A DNA stretch of 64,000 nt from Halioglobus maricola (GCF_009388985.1 NZ_CP036422.1:2246501-2310500), one strand, 5' to 3'; counted from the stretch's first letter, positions 41,409 through 50,246 are shown. Numbers and translations: made by a program. The notes: generated by a model not told the origin, from the sequence alone.

Positions 41409-42641
41409 TCAAATGTCAGCGACCTCGAATGTTATCGGCATTGCCTTGATTCCACTGATGAAATTTGAGCGGAGCCACTGCACATCGCCGTCGAAGCGCG
41501 GATTGCGAATACGCCGGGTAATTTCCTCGAAAATGACCCGCAATTCAAGTCTTGCCAGGTGGGATCCCAGACAGAAGTGTTGTCCGATACCAAAGGCGCG
41601 GTGCTCGTTGCGGACATCTTCACGCTGATTGCGGGTGATATCGAAGGTGTCTGGCTCTGAGAATACGGTTTCATCCGAGCTGGCGGAGCCATAGAACAAG
41701 TGCACCCTGTCGCCCTTCTTGATCTGGACATCGGCCAATACGACATCCTCCATAGCGGTCCGATTAAAGGCGATAACCGCTGGGTTGTAACGCAGAAATT
41801 CTTCGATGGCGTCATCGATCAACTCAGGCTTATCCACCAGCGCCTGGTACTGGTCAGGATGTTCCATCAGCAGACGCATGCCGTGGCTGGTAACGGTGCG
41901 GGTAGTCTCATTGCCGGCAACGATCAACAGCAAAAAGAAGTTGCAGAAATCTTCGTCGGACAGTGGCTCGTCCTCCACTGTGCCATTGAGCAGAACGTTG
42001 ACGATGTCATTGCGCGGGTTCGACCGGTGCTCAGCAGCAATGTCCATAGCCAGCATGAACATTTCCATAGCTGCATTGAGGCCATCCTCTTCAGACGTCG
42101 ACAGATCGGGGTCGTCCATGCCCAGCATGATATTGGTCAACTCAAACAGCCGCTGGCGTCGCTCTAGCGGCACACCCATGATTTCGCAAATGGCTACCAG
42201 CGGGAGATCAACTGCAACATCCTGCACGAACTCACAGCGGCCGCCCTCGACAGCAGCGTCGACCAGCTGTCTCGCGATTTCGCGAAAGCGTTCCTCGTAG
42301 CTATCTACCATTTTGGGGGTAAATGCCTGGCGCACAAGACGCCGATATTTCAGGTGCTGCGGCGGGTCCATGTTAATGAGTTGCGTGCGCACCATGGCCA
42401 ATTGCTCTTCCTCCATCTCATTGAGCAGGCAGGATTGCTCGGCAGAGGAAAAGAGTTCCGGGTGTTTAGACACGTAATCAAGCTCTTGCTGACGGCTGAT
42501 AACCCAGTAACCACTGGCACCCTCGGCACCCTCATGCCAGTAGACGGGCTCGTCATTGCGCAAATAGCGGAAAGTATCCCGGGGCAGGCCTCCCTGGAAG
42601 GTTTCAGGTTCGGTCAGATTAAAGTGGGGGCAACCGGTCAC
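41409..42641 (-). CDS. Cytochrome P450
   Basis: Heme monooxygenase of the soluble bacterial class (CYP, about 410 residues), substrate unknown. The I-helix oxygen-activation motif AGNETTR is near residue 245. The heme-cysteine loop FGIGQHFCLGSHLA has its ligand near Cys357. The start is GTG 42641 with GAGGAG seven bases upstream; a TTG at 42656 would lie in the ribosome site. No ferredoxin or reductase gene is adjacent. A perfect inverted repeat lies 38-55 bases upstream, so regulation by a dimeric repressor is likely. Confidence 0.93.
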   Translation of the reverse strand: MTGCPHFNLTEPETFQGGLPRDTFRYLRNDEPVYWHEGAEGASGYWVISRQQELDYVSKHPELFSSAEQSCLLNEMEEEQLAMVRTQLINMDPPQHLKYRRLVRQAFTPKMVDSYEERFREIARQLVDAAVEGGRCEFVQDVAVDLPLVAICEIMGVPLERRQRLFELTNIMLGMDDPDLSTSEEDGLNAAMEMFMLAMDIAAEHRSNPRNDIVNVLLNGTVEDEPLSDEDFCNFFLLLIVAGNETTRTVTSHGMRLLMEHPDQYQALVDKPELIDDAIEEFLRYNPAVIAFNRTAMEDVVLADVQIKKGDRVHLFYGSASSDETVFSEPDTFDITRNQREDVRNEHRAFGIGQHFCLGSHLARLELRVIFEEITRRIRNPRFDGDVQWLRSNFISGIKAMPITFEVADI

Positions 42642-42678
42642 GTTAGTACTCCTCAAGGATTTACAGCTACGAGCTATG

Positions 42679-42696
42679 AACTAATAGTGATTAGTT
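42679..42696. promoter_or_regulatory. Operator-like palindrome upstream of the P450 operon
   Basis: AACTAAT-AGTG-ATTAGTT is a perfect 7-bp inverted repeat with a 4-base spacer, 38-55 bases upstream of the P450 GTG. The symmetry and distance are typical of a TetR/MarR-type operator. The neighbouring MarR gene is a candidate binder, but this is inference. Confidence 0.55.
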
Positions 42697-42770
42697 TAGA
42701 CCATCTAGTCGCCGCCACGGGTGACCTCATCGGCCGTTTAAGTTGTGTTTTTGAATAAACCGTGAGGCCG

Positions 42771-43862
42771 TTACACCTGGAACGGGACTTCCACATCGGC
42801 CTCGTGATTTCGCTTGCGCAAGCGCATCGGCAAGGTGTCATCGACTGACCGATAGCGGTAACAGCCTTCGCTATCAACAGTGCGTGCTATCTGGCCGCGA
42901 TGGAGCAGGTAGTTGAGATGCGCAACACACTCACCCAGTGCCAGCCCGATCTGATTGTCGTCAAGCTCACGCTTGAACAACACAGGCAACAACTCCACCG
43001 CAGTACAGGACGCTTGTAAACAGGCCTCCTCCAGTGCGATCAAATGGTCTTCATGGTGTTCAATGAGGTGACGCAGGCGATGGTGCAAGCCATAAAAGGG
43101 CAAATTGTGAGCCGGCAATACCAGCGCGTCGTCTGGTAACACCTCGAGGAAGCGCTCGTGCGACTGCAGCCACTCGCGCAACGGATTTCCCTCCGGCTCG
43201 ATGCCTGATACGCTGATATTTGAGGTAATCCTCGGGATCACCTGATCGCCTGAAATCAGTACATTGAGCGATTCACAATACAGACAGGCATGTTCCGGCG
43301 AATGGCCCGAGCCAACAACAACACGCCAGCGCTGCCCATTGATCGTAAAGCGACTACCCTCTTCCAGGCGCTGATATGAGGTGGGTAAGGGCCGGGTGAT
43401 CCTTCCGGCTCCGCCCATACTCTTGCGCGAGGCTGCAACGCCCTCCTCACCCCGACCCGAGCGGATCTGGTGCTGCTCATTGGTCCAGCCGAAGTGTTCG
43501 GGGGCTGCCCGGGTATAGACAAGCCCGGTGAGATACTCACCCTGTGTTGCATAGAACGGCACTCGCCAGCGGTCACAAAGCCAGCCAGCCATCCCTGTAT
43601 GATCGGGGTGCCAGTGCGTTGCGATCACCGCCTTGATGGGTTTACCGCCCAGGTGTTGGGCAAATATCTTTTCCCACAACTCCTCGGTGGGACCAAGGGC
43701 CATGCCGGAATCGACTATCCACCAACCATCGTCATCCTCAAGCATGTACAGGTTGATATGGTCCAGAGCCATCGGCAAGGGCATTTGCAGCCAATGAATT
43801 CCGGGGGCTACTTCACGCAGTGTGCCGTGCTCAGGGGGTGTATCGTGGGGATAAGTCAGCAT
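42771..43862 (-). CDS. MBL-fold metallohydrolase
   Basis: Metallo-beta-lactamase-fold hydrolase, 363 residues. The dizinc motif HWHPDHTGM (H-x-H-x-D-H) is near residue 82, followed by further histidines in GSGHSPEHACLY. The C-terminal third resembles the LACTB2-like winged-helix segment (HRLRHLIEHHEDHL). Possible roles are thioesterase or lactonase activity; the substrate cannot be read from sequence. It starts 10 bases after the peroxiredoxin gene and is separated from the P450 gene by 129 bp. Confidence 0.88.
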   Translation of the reverse strand: MLTYPHDTPPEHGTLREVAPGIHWLQMPLPMALDHINLYMLEDDDGWWIVDSGMALGPTEELWEKIFAQHLGGKPIKAVIATHWHPDHTGMAGWLCDRWRVPFYATQGEYLTGLVYTRAAPEHFGWTNEQHQIRSGRGEEGVAASRKSMGGAGRITRPLPTSYQRLEEGSRFTINGQRWRVVVGSGHSPEHACLYCESLNVLISGDQVIPRITSNISVSGIEPEGNPLREWLQSHERFLEVLPDDALVLPAHNLPFYGLHHRLRHLIEHHEDHLIALEEACLQASCTAVELLPVLFKRELDDNQIGLALGECVAHLNYLLHRGQIARTVDSEGCYRYRSVDDTLPMRLRKRNHEADVEVPFQV

Positions 43863-43872
43863 CTGGTCTGGC

Positions 43873-44352
43873 TTACAAGCCGAGTTCTTCGATAAGGGCG
43901 ATCACATCATCGTGGTGAGTCTTGGTTTTAACCTTGTCCATTACATGCTTGAGACGACCATCTTTACCGATGATAAAGCTGGTGCGCAGTACACCCATGA
44001 ATTCACGGCCCATAAATTTCTTCAGGCCCCAGGCGCCATATTTCTCAGTTATCGCGTGATCCTCATCCGATAACAAGGTGAAATTGAGGTCCTGCTTTTC
44101 AATAAAACGTCCCAGCCGTGCCACCGCGTCAGGACTGACGCCGAGCACAACAGTATCCAGCTTTGCCAGTGCCTTCTTGCTGTCTCGAATGCCACAAGCC
44201 TGCACAGTGCATCCCGGGGTCATGGCTTTGGGATAGAAGTAGAGCACCACATTTTTCTCACCACGAAACTGCTTTAACGTGACCTTGTTACCGTCCTGAT
44301 CCAGCAAGGTGAACGCCGGGGCAATATTGCCTATCTTGGGAAATGCCATCAT
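43873..44352 (-). CDS. bcp: Thioredoxin-dependent peroxiredoxin, Bcp/PrxQ type
   Basis: Reduces hydrogen peroxide and organic peroxides using thioredoxin. The 159-residue protein has the peroxidatic Cys in TPGCTVQAC and a second Cys five residues later, the atypical 2-Cys Bcp pattern. The upstream Nudix gene ends right at its start, and its AAGGAGTAA supplies the ribosome site. The second ATG (44349) has better spacing than the first. Grouped with an MBL hydrolase downstream. Confidence 0.93.
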   Translation of the reverse strand: MMAFPKIGNIAPAFTLLDQDGNKVTLKQFRGEKNVVLYFYPKAMTPGCTVQACGIRDSKKALAKLDTVVLGVSPDAVARLGRFIEKQDLNFTLLSDEDHAITEKYGAWGLKKFMGREFMGVLRTSFIIGKDGRLKHVMDKVKTKTHHDDVIALIEELGL

Positions 44353-44901
44353 TTACTCCTTGATTCGTCGCTTGTATTCGATAGCCGATACACGCACGGG
44401 GAAACGGCCCTCGGCCGCGTCTTTAAAATACTCTCGCAGCGTTTCTTTCACTGGCGGAAATGCAATCTCGTCCCAGGGAATGTCTTCCTCTCGGTAAAGT
44501 GCGGACTCGAGACTCTCCGGCCCCACGCCGAACTGGCCATCATCAATTTCACAGCGATAAAACATGTAGACCTGGCTGATATAGGGCACATCGAAAATAC
44601 GATAGAGTTCCAGCTGGCTAACCCGGGCTTCAGCTTCCTCCCAGGTTTCGCGCGCGGCACCTTCGGGCGTGGTTTCCCCATTTTCCATAAAGCCAGCAGG
44701 CAGGGTCCAGTAGCCGTAGCGCGGCTCAATCGCGCGCTTACACAGCAATACCTTGTCCTCGTAGACCGGCACGCAGCCAACGATGACTCTCGGATTTACG
44801 TAGTGGATAGTTTCACAGCTTACGCAGACAAAGCGCTCTCGATCATCTCCCTGAGGAATCCTGAGTGCAACTTCGCTGCCGCAACTGGTGCAAAAATTCA
44901 T
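44353..44901 (-). CDS. Nudix hydrolase with N-terminal zinc ribbon
   Basis: Nudix phosphohydrolase of unknown nucleotide specificity, about 182 residues. It has an N-terminal zinc ribbon (CTSCG at residues 4-8 and CVSCE about 22 later) and a full Nudix box with GFMENGE and RETWEEAEA. ATG 44901 is chosen; GTG 44913 would add four residues but leaves a short ribosome-site spacing. Zinc-ribbon Nudix proteins often hydrolyse NADH or ADP-ribose derivatives. It feeds directly into bcp. Confidence 0.88.
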   Translation of the reverse strand: MNFCTSCGSEVALRIPQGDDRERFVCVSCETIHYVNPRVIVGCVPVYEDKVLLCKRAIEPRYGYWTLPAGFMENGETTPEGAARETWEEAEARVSQLELYRIFDVPYISQVYMFYRCEIDDGQFGVGPESLESALYREEDIPWDEIAFPPVKETLREYFKDAAEGRFPVRVSAIEYKRRIKE

Positions 44902-44978
44902 GTTTAAGGCCACCGCTCCGCTGATGCCATTGAGAACAGCCGAGCAGTATAGAGCTTATGCCGGACCGCTGCGAGGGA

Positions 44979-45455
44979 TCAGCGTATCTCGGCGTAACGA
45001 CCTGAGTGGAACAACAGGGGCTGGCCTGTCGGACGACTCACCATATCCTCTACCTTGCCGACAATGATCAGATGATCACCGCCCTCGTGAGCGGCATCCA
45101 GGGTGCACTCGAAACTCACCAGCGCATTCCTCAGCAATGGAGCGCCGTTGCGACCGATGCTGAAATGGGCGGGATCCATAAGGTGATCACCCTTCTTGGC
45201 ATAAAAGTTTGAGATCTCTTCCTGCTCGAGAGCCAGAACATTGATTGCGAAGCTCGTGGGCGATGCGAAGGTCTCGTACATATCCGAATTGTTCTGCAGA
45301 CACCACAACACCAGCGCGGGGTCGAGCGAAACAGAGGAAAAGGAGTTGGCCGTCATGCCTACTGCTTCGCCTTGCGCATTGTGGGTTGTGATCACGGTTA
45401 CGCCCGTGGCGAAACGCCCCAGCGCGTTTCTTAATTCTCTTCCGTCCAGGCTCAT
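44979..45455 (-). CDS. Flavin reductase (FMN-binding split-barrel)
   Basis: Reduces FMN or FAD with NAD(P)H and passes it to a monooxygenase. The 158-residue protein has the HpaC-like ALGRFATGVTVITTH, TANSFSSVSLDPALVLWCL and YAKKGDHLMDPAHFSIG segments. A short AGGGG site sits directly before the ATG. Its oxygenase partner is not evident. A luciferase-like gene lies about 1.4 kb away on the other strand. Confidence 0.9.
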   Translation of the reverse strand: MSLDGRELRNALGRFATGVTVITTHNAQGEAVGMTANSFSSVSLDPALVLWCLQNNSDMYETFASPTSFAINVLALEQEEISNFYAKKGDHLMDPAHFSIGRNGAPLLRNALVSFECTLDAAHEGGDHLIIVGKVEDMVSRPTGQPLLFHSGRYAEIR

Positions 45456-45536
45456 CCCCTGTTCCTCTTATATTGCGATTATTCTTACATTATCTATTGG
45501 AACGCATAGACCGATGGCCCGCATCCCCTGTTTCGG

Positions 45537-45992
45537 TTACCAGCGGCTCGCCCGCTGATCGTCGCTGGATCGCGCTTCTACCCAGCGAGCGCCCTCTGGC
45601 CCGAGCTCGCGCTTCCAGAATGGCGCCCGGGTTTTTAAATAGTCCATGACAAATTCACAGGCGGCAAAGGATGCCTCGCGATGCGATGAGCTCACGCCCA
45701 CCCAGACGATTTTCTCGCCCGGCTTGAGCTTGCCTACCCGGTGCACCACTGTCGCCGCAAGCACTGGCCAGCGCTTACACGCCTGCGCCAGAATCGTATC
45801 GATACATTTCTCGGTCATTCCAGGGTAGTGTTCAAGCTCCATTGAATATACATCGCGCTCCACATTGGTGGAACGCACATAGCCGGTAAACGTCGCTACA
45901 GCACCTTCCTCGCAGCCACCCTGCAGCAACCGTGACTGTAATTGGTCGACATCAAAATCCTCTACCTGAACCGCAGTGTGCAATACGGGCAT
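45537..45992 (-). CDS. moaE: Molybdopterin synthase catalytic subunit MoaE
   Basis: Converts precursor Z (cPMP) to molybdopterin using thiocarboxylated MoaD. The 151-residue protein contains GAVATFTGYVRS, LEHYPGMTEKCID and the active-site region RVGKLKPGEKIVWVGVSSSHR, and a final lysine-rich stretch (LKTRAPFWKRE). It follows moaD after 4 bases. MoaA and MoaB are not in this window. Confidence 0.95.
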   Translation of the reverse strand: MPVLHTAVQVEDFDVDQLQSRLLQGGCEEGAVATFTGYVRSTNVERDVYSMELEHYPGMTEKCIDTILAQACKRWPVLAATVVHRVGKLKPGEKIVWVGVSSSHREASFAACEFVMDYLKTRAPFWKRELGPEGARWVEARSSDDQRASRW

Positions 45993-45996
45993 GCCG

Positions 45997-46251
45997 TCAG
46001 CCTCCGGTCACAGGAGGAAAAAATGCAACCTCATCGCCATCAGTCAGTGGTGGATTGCCGCTCGCAACTTCCTGATTTACCGCGCGTATCATGTTCTCCT
46101 GTTGCAACACCTCGCGCCAGGCATCACCACCGTCTGCACAGAGCACCGCTTGCAGACCATCCAGGTCGGCGCTTGCGCTATCGAAGGGAATCCGCTTCTC
46201 GTCACAGCCAAGAAGTTCGCGTACCTGGCCGAAAAACAGCACCTTAATCAT
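45997..46251 (-). CDS. moaD: Molybdopterin synthase sulfur carrier MoaD
   Basis: Small ubiquitin-fold sulfur carrier. The 84-residue protein ends in the Gly-Gly tail (FPPVTGG) that is adenylated and thiolated. ATG 46251 ([13 protein letters not shown]) is chosen over an upstream in-frame start at 46281; it overlaps the moaC stop by eight bases (ATGATTAA), implying coupling. Confidence 0.94.
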   Translation of the reverse strand: MIKVLFFGQVRELLGCDEKRIPFDSASADLDGLQAVLCADGGDAWREVLQQENMIRAVNQEVASGNPPLTDGDEVAFFPPVTGG

Positions 46252-46726
46252 CCTGCCTGCTCCAGTCGCCAGACTTCCCACCCTGTTTTTGCTGCAGGCA
46301 AACCTGTTCGATCACCATCGCCTTGTCCACGGCCTTGCACATATCGTAAATTGTGAGTGCAGCAACAGAGACAGCGGTAAGCGCTTCCATCTCCACCCCT
46401 GTCTTGCCGGAAACCTTGCAACGGCCTTCGATCGTGACCGCACCGGCGGGCTCATCAATCCCAAAATCAAGCTCGACGGAATTCAGCATCAGCGGGTGGC
46501 ACAGTGGAATCAGGTCGGAGCACTTTTTGGCGGCCTGAATGCCGGCTATCCGGGCTACCCCAAGGACATCGCCTTTCTTGAAACCGTTCTCGCGCAACAG
46601 CTGCAGGGTCTCCTGGGTCATTAAAACGCGGCCCGTGGCCACCGCGACGCGCTGGGTCTCCTGCTTGTCCCCCACATCGACCATGTGGGCTGTGCCTTGA
46701 TCATTTATATGTGTCAGCTTTGCCAT
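46244..46726 (-). CDS. moaC: Cyclic pyranopterin monophosphate synthase MoaC
   Basis: Second step of molybdenum-cofactor synthesis, making cPMP from the MoaA product. The 160-residue protein begins [19 protein letters not shown] and includes [13 protein letters not shown] and [23 protein letters not shown] 46726 is preferred to an upstream frame extension at 46789. First of the moaC-moaD-moaE operon. It is divergent from the luciferase-like gene, with a 135-bp gap. No Moco riboswitch was recognised there. Confidence 0.96.
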   Translation of the reverse strand: MAKLTHINDQGTAHMVDVGDKQETQRVAVATGRVLMTQETLQLLRENGFKKGDVLGVARIAGIQAAKKCSDLIPLCHPLMLNSVELDFGIDEPAGAVTIEGRCKVSGKTGVEMEALTAVSVAALTIYDMCKAVDKAMVIEQVCLQQKQGGKSGDWSRQDD

Positions 46727-46861
46727 ATCTATTCCGCTACCAGAAAGCCGCCTGAGTCTACCAGCCCCTTGAGCAGTTAGACCATGCAAATTGGCCTCGC
46801 TGCACTTATATCTTTTACCCTATATCGCATACAGTGACATTTCTCAAAAGGAGTACAAATC

Positions 46862-47878
46862 ATGGCGAAACTATCACTCGGATTGAACCTCGGCTACTGG
46901 GGGTCACTCTGCCCCGGCGAAAACCACACCACCATGGCGCAAGAAGCCGAGCGACTGGGTTACGACTCAGTCTGGGTTGCCGAGAGCTGGGGCAATGATT
47001 GTTTTACCCCGTTGGCCTGGATTGGTGCGCAAACGTCCACCATTCGCCTGGGCACCGCCATCGCTCAGCTATCGGCCCGCACGCCCGCAGCCTGTGCCAT
47101 GGCTACCCTCTCAATCGACGCGCTCTCGGGCGGTCGCTTCAGCCTGGGGCTGGGCGTATCCGGCCCACAGGTCGTTGAAGGCTGGTACGGTCAGCCCTAC
47201 AGCAAACCAGTAACCCGCACCCGCGAATATGTGGATATCGTGCGCAAAATCCTCGCCCGGGAAGAACCCGTGACCAGTGACGGCGAGTTCTACCCCCTTC
47301 CCTACAAAGGCCCTGGATCCTGGGGCATGGGCAAGCCGCTCAAGCCCATCACCCACCCCATAAGAAAAGACGTCCCTATATTTATCGGCGCCGAGGGGCC
47401 AAAGAATGTCACCCAGACCGCCGAAATCGCCGACGGTTGGCTGCCTCTCTACTACTCACCCTATCGCCAGGACGTCTATGCAGACCAATTGACTGGAGCG
47501 AAGCCCGGTTTTGAAATCTGCCCCACCGTACTGGTCAACATCAATGATGATATGGAGCAGGCGCTCTACCCTGTCAAAGCCATGCTCGGCTTTTATATCG
47601 GCGGAATGGGCTCGGCAAAACGCAACTTCCACAAGGAATTGATGGCGCGGATGGGCTTTCCCGATGAGGCTGACGAGGTCCAACGGTTATTTATGGAGGG
47701 CAAAAGAGACGAGGCGATCGCGGCTGTGCCCGACCAGTTCGCAGACGATATTTCTCTCTGCGGCCCCAAAGGTCGAGTCAAAGAGCGCCTTGTTGACTGG
47801 GAGAATTCACCGGTGACAACGATGTTGGTTAACGGCGATGTGAATTTCCTGCGCGAGATGGCGGAGCTGGCGCTCTAG
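46862..47878 (+). CDS. LLM-class (luciferase-like) flavin or F420-dependent oxidoreductase
   Basis: Bacterial-luciferase-fold TIM barrel, 338 residues, likely using FMN or F420. Family segments seen are EAERLGYDSVWVAESWGND, IRLGTAIAQLSARTPAACAM, SLGLGVSGPQVVEGW and IGAEGPKNVTQTAEIADGWL. AGGAG stands 8 bases before the ATG. Its stop overlaps the convergent serine hydrolase stop by four bases. F420 is rare in gammaproteobacteria, so FMN is more likely. Substrate unknown. Confidence 0.87.
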   Translation: MAKLSLGLNLGYWGSLCPGENHTTMAQEAERLGYDSVWVAESWGNDCFTPLAWIGAQTSTIRLGTAIAQLSARTPAACAMATLSIDALSGGRFSLGLGVSGPQVVEGWYGQPYSKPVTRTREYVDIVRKILAREEPVTSDGEFYPLPYKGPGSWGMGKPLKPITHPIRKDVPIFIGAEGPKNVTQTAEIADGWLPLYYSPYRQDVYADQLTGAKPGFEICPTVLVNINDDMEQALYPVKAMLGFYIGGMGSAKRNFHKELMARMGFPDEADEVQRLFMEGKRDEAIAAVPDQFADDISLCGPKGRVKERLVDWENSPVTTMLVNGDVNFLREMAELAL

Positions 47879-49209
47879 AGTACCGCCTGAATCCGCCCCA
47901 ACTGTGCATTGTAGGGATATGGTGCGGCACTCCACCCGAGCCGCACCACTACTGCGCCGTGCTCCGGCAAGATCATGACAACCTGGCCGCGATTCCCCAT
48001 CATGGCATAGGCACCAGCCTCTAGATCAGGCCAGCGCGGCTCTTCTGTACCGGCGTTCAGCCAAAACTGATAGCCGTAACGGGGATCATTTTTACTGTTA
48101 TTCGGCGCCTGAGCACGAGCAACCCAGTCCTGCGGCAACAACCGCTTACCCCCGACCACGCCATCATCGAGCATCAACTGCCCCATACGAGCCCAGTCGC
48201 TGGCCGGCGCATAGAGATAGGAGCTGCCGACGAACACACCGGAAGCATCCATCTCAAACGTAGTGGCTGTCAGCCCCAAGGGAGCAACAATCTGCTCCTG
48301 CCAGAACGACAACAGGTCCTGCGGCTCTCCGCCAAGTTGCTGCATGGCATAGCGCATCAATAGATTTGTAGTGCCAGACGAATATGCAAAGTGCTCGCCC
48401 GGCGCATGATCCACGCTCTTTTGCAGTGCTATCGCTGAAGCATCCGGTACCGTGAAAAGCATACGGGTAGCGTCCGAACCCGGGCCGTAAATTTCCTCGA
48501 ACGCAAGCCCGGACGACATCTGCAACATATTCAACACGCTGATCGCGCGCCTGTCGTCGTTCTGCCAGGCAGGAAACAGATTCTGGGACGCTGGATCCGC
48601 TAGCCCCATGGCCTCCATTCTGCCGAGCAGGATAGCGGTAACGCTCTTTGCCATAGACCAACCCAGAAGCGGCGTCTCAGCAGTAATGCCGTCTCGATAA
48701 GCCTGCGCTATCAGTTCACCATTCTTTAGCACGAGCAGTGCCCGCGTATCGAGACCAGCGTCACTGTCTTCACTCAGCACCTGTTCGAGTATCGTTTGCA
48801 CTCCGGCGTCTACAGCAACCGCAAGCCGATCTTCTCTCTCATTTGCGGACGCGATCAATGACAGAGATTGCCGATCGATCATCCCGGGGAACGCGAGGGT
48901 GCACCCCTGGCCTGGAATGAATCTGGCGGTAGCGGTGGCCATGCCACTGATATCCGCTGCCACCGTATCTGGCTCGAGCCGTTTCAGGGAGACCACGTTT
49001 GCTGCAGGCGAGTAGCTGGCGAGATCACGCAAAATATCCTCTTCGCTGAAGCCGGAGAGATAGATTCCCGAGCAACCGAGCTTGGCTGTCATACCCGTAC
49101 CGACACGCATCGCCTCGCCCACCGCAAAAGGACTGATTCCCACCCAATAAAGAGCGGAGACGGGCAGCACAATTGCCAACAGCAGGGCCAACGCCAACAT
49201 TCGTTTCAT
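47875..49209 (-). CDS. Serine hydrolase, beta-lactamase / 6-aminohexanoate-dimer hydrolase-like
   Basis: Periplasmic or membrane-anchored serine hydrolase, 444 residues. An N-terminal signal or anchor (MKRMLALALLLAIVLPVSAL) precedes a beta-lactamase class C-like domain with the SxxK motif SMAKS (as in NylB) near residue 190 and a YSS triad near residue 280 (FAYSSGTTNLL). The N-terminal 150 residues look like an additional domain. ATG 49209 is chosen; TTG 49227 would overlap the tRNA-Ser terminator. The start lies 17 bases downstream of that terminator. Confidence 0.85.
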   Translation of the reverse strand: MKRMLALALLLAIVLPVSALYWVGISPFAVGEAMRVGTGMTAKLGCSGIYLSGFSEEDILRDLASYSPAANVVSLKRLEPDTVAADISGMATATARFIPGQGCTLAFPGMIDRQSLSLIASANEREDRLAVAVDAGVQTILEQVLSEDSDAGLDTRALLVLKNGELIAQAYRDGITAETPLLGWSMAKSVTAILLGRMEAMGLADPASQNLFPAWQNDDRRAISVLNMLQMSSGLAFEEIYGPGSDATRMLFTVPDASAIALQKSVDHAPGEHFAYSSGTTNLLMRYAMQQLGGEPQDLLSFWQEQIVAPLGLTATTFEMDASGVFVGSSYLYAPASDWARMGQLMLDDGVVGGKRLLPQDWVARAQAPNNSKNDPRYGYQFWLNAGTEEPRWPDLEAGAYAMMGNRGQVVMILPEHGAVVVRLGWSAAPYPYNAQLGRIQAVL

Positions 49210-49225
49210 TGCATTTCTCGCAGCC

Positions 49226-49252
49226 AAAAAAAAGGAGCCTAAGGGCTCCTTT
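49226..49252 (-). terminator. Intrinsic terminator of tRNA-Ser
   Basis: On the minus strand GGAGCC-CTTA-GGCTCC is followed by eight T residues. It lies between the tRNA-Ser 3' end and the serine hydrolase start, so it terminates the tRNA transcript and sits in the 5' region of the next gene. Confidence 0.9.
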
Positions 49253-49261
49253 CGTACTATA

Positions 49262-49349
49262 TGGCGGTGAGGCAGGGATTTGAACCCTGGAACGGTTTCC
49301 CGTTACACACTTTCCAGGCGTGCGCCTTCGACCACTCGGCCACCTCACC
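49262..49349 (-). tRNA. tRNA-Ser (anticodon GGA)
   Basis: Class II tRNA of 88 bases with encoded CCA. The acceptor arm GGTGAGG pairs with CCTCACC, the anticodon loop reads CTGGAAA with anticodon GGA (Ser, UCC/UCU codons), a long variable arm (GTAACGGGAAACCGTT) is present and the T loop is GTTCAAAT. An extended -10 (TGGTATTAT, complement of 49363-49371) lies upstream. Confidence 0.97.
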
Positions 49350-49362
49350 GTTGAGGGCGCGC

Positions 49363-49391
49363 ATAATACCATAAGCCCGGTGAACTTCCAG
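49363..49391 (-). promoter_or_regulatory. Promoter of tRNA-Ser
   Basis: On the minus strand CTGGAA (weak -35), 17 bp, then TATTAT preceded by TGG (extended -10) and followed by a GC-rich discriminator GCGCGCC, typical of stable-RNA promoters under stringent control. Confidence 0.6.
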
Positions 49392-49425
49392 TCCCTAAGC
49401 AACTAATTTTTATAGCGTTTGCGGC

Positions 49426-50244
49426 CTATTGACGATTGAGCCTTGGGAGCGGTTGGCCGTCTGCCTCGGTGCTGCGGAAGGGGTTGATATCCAGACCACC
49501 GCGCCGTGTATAGAAGGCCTGAATCTGCAGTCGTGCCGGGGAGCATTGTGTGAAAATATCAACGAACATTCGCTCTACACACTGCTCGTGAAACTCCTGA
49601 TGATTGCGATAGGCAACGATGTATTCAAGCAGCGATGCCCGGTCGATCTCGGGGCCTGTGTAGTCGATCCAGACAGTCGCCCAATCCGGCTGCCCCGTCA
49701 CTGGACAAAGTGAACGCAACAGATGGCTGTACAACCGCTCTTCTACCACCGCGCCTCCGCACTTCAGCGTTTTACCGCCCGGCTCGCCGGCACTAATTTC
49801 CACCGCAATATCATCGATGCAGTGCCCCTCCAGTGATCCCCCGGCGAGGGCATAGTTATCCGGCGTCAACAGCTCAAGATAGACACGCGCACCCGCCGCA
49901 GCGCTAACGTCCCGGACGATCACCTCGCACACGTCTTCCTCCGATACATAGCGTGTACTGTTCAGAGAATTCAGGTAGAGCTTGAATGACTTTGACTCGA
50001 CCAGATTCGGCGAGTTGAAAGGAATCCGGAACTTACCCACCCTGACCTGGGGGAGACCTCGATCGTTAAGCCACGAGATTTCATAGGCATGCCAGAGATC
50101 CGCGCCATAGAATGGCAGTTTCGCGTCGAGACCTATCGCTGCCCTGCCCTGAGACCTCGGTATCGGAAACAGAAGATCTGGGCTGTAAGTATCGACAACC
50201 GGTGTGTTTTTTCCAAGCAGTAGCCCGTCCATAGTCTCAGCCAT
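49426..50244 (-). CDS. queF: NADPH-dependent 7-cyano-7-deazaguanine reductase QueF (long form)
   Basis: Makes preQ1 from preQ0 for queuosine tRNA modification. The 272-residue bimodular tunnelling-fold type (E. coli YqcD-like) has the N-half ESKSFKLYLNS motif and, in the C-half, the thioimide-forming Cys180 with Asp187 in SLCPVTGQPDWATV. It is immediately followed upstream by the ABC permease gene (3 bases) on the same strand, so queF may share that transcript. No preQ1 riboswitch can fit in that gap. Confidence 0.96.
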   Translation of the reverse strand: MAETMDGLLLGKNTPVVDTYSPDLLFPIPRSQGRAAIGLDAKLPFYGADLWHAYEISWLNDRGLPQVRVGKFRIPFNSPNLVESKSFKLYLNSLNSTRYVSEEDVCEVIVRDVSAAAGARVYLELLTPDNYALAGGSLEGHCIDDIAVEISAGEPGGKTLKCGGAVVEERLYSHLLRSLCPVTGQPDWATVWIDYTGPEIDRASLLEYIVAYRNHQEFHEQCVERMFVDIFTQCSPARLQIQAFYTRRGGLDINPFRSTEADGQPLPRLNRQ

Positions 50245-50246
50245 CG

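Noticed and set aside
46727..46861. Possible molybdenum-cofactor riboswitch upstream of moaC
   Set aside because: The 135-bp divergent gap shows no convincing conserved aptamer pattern by eye.
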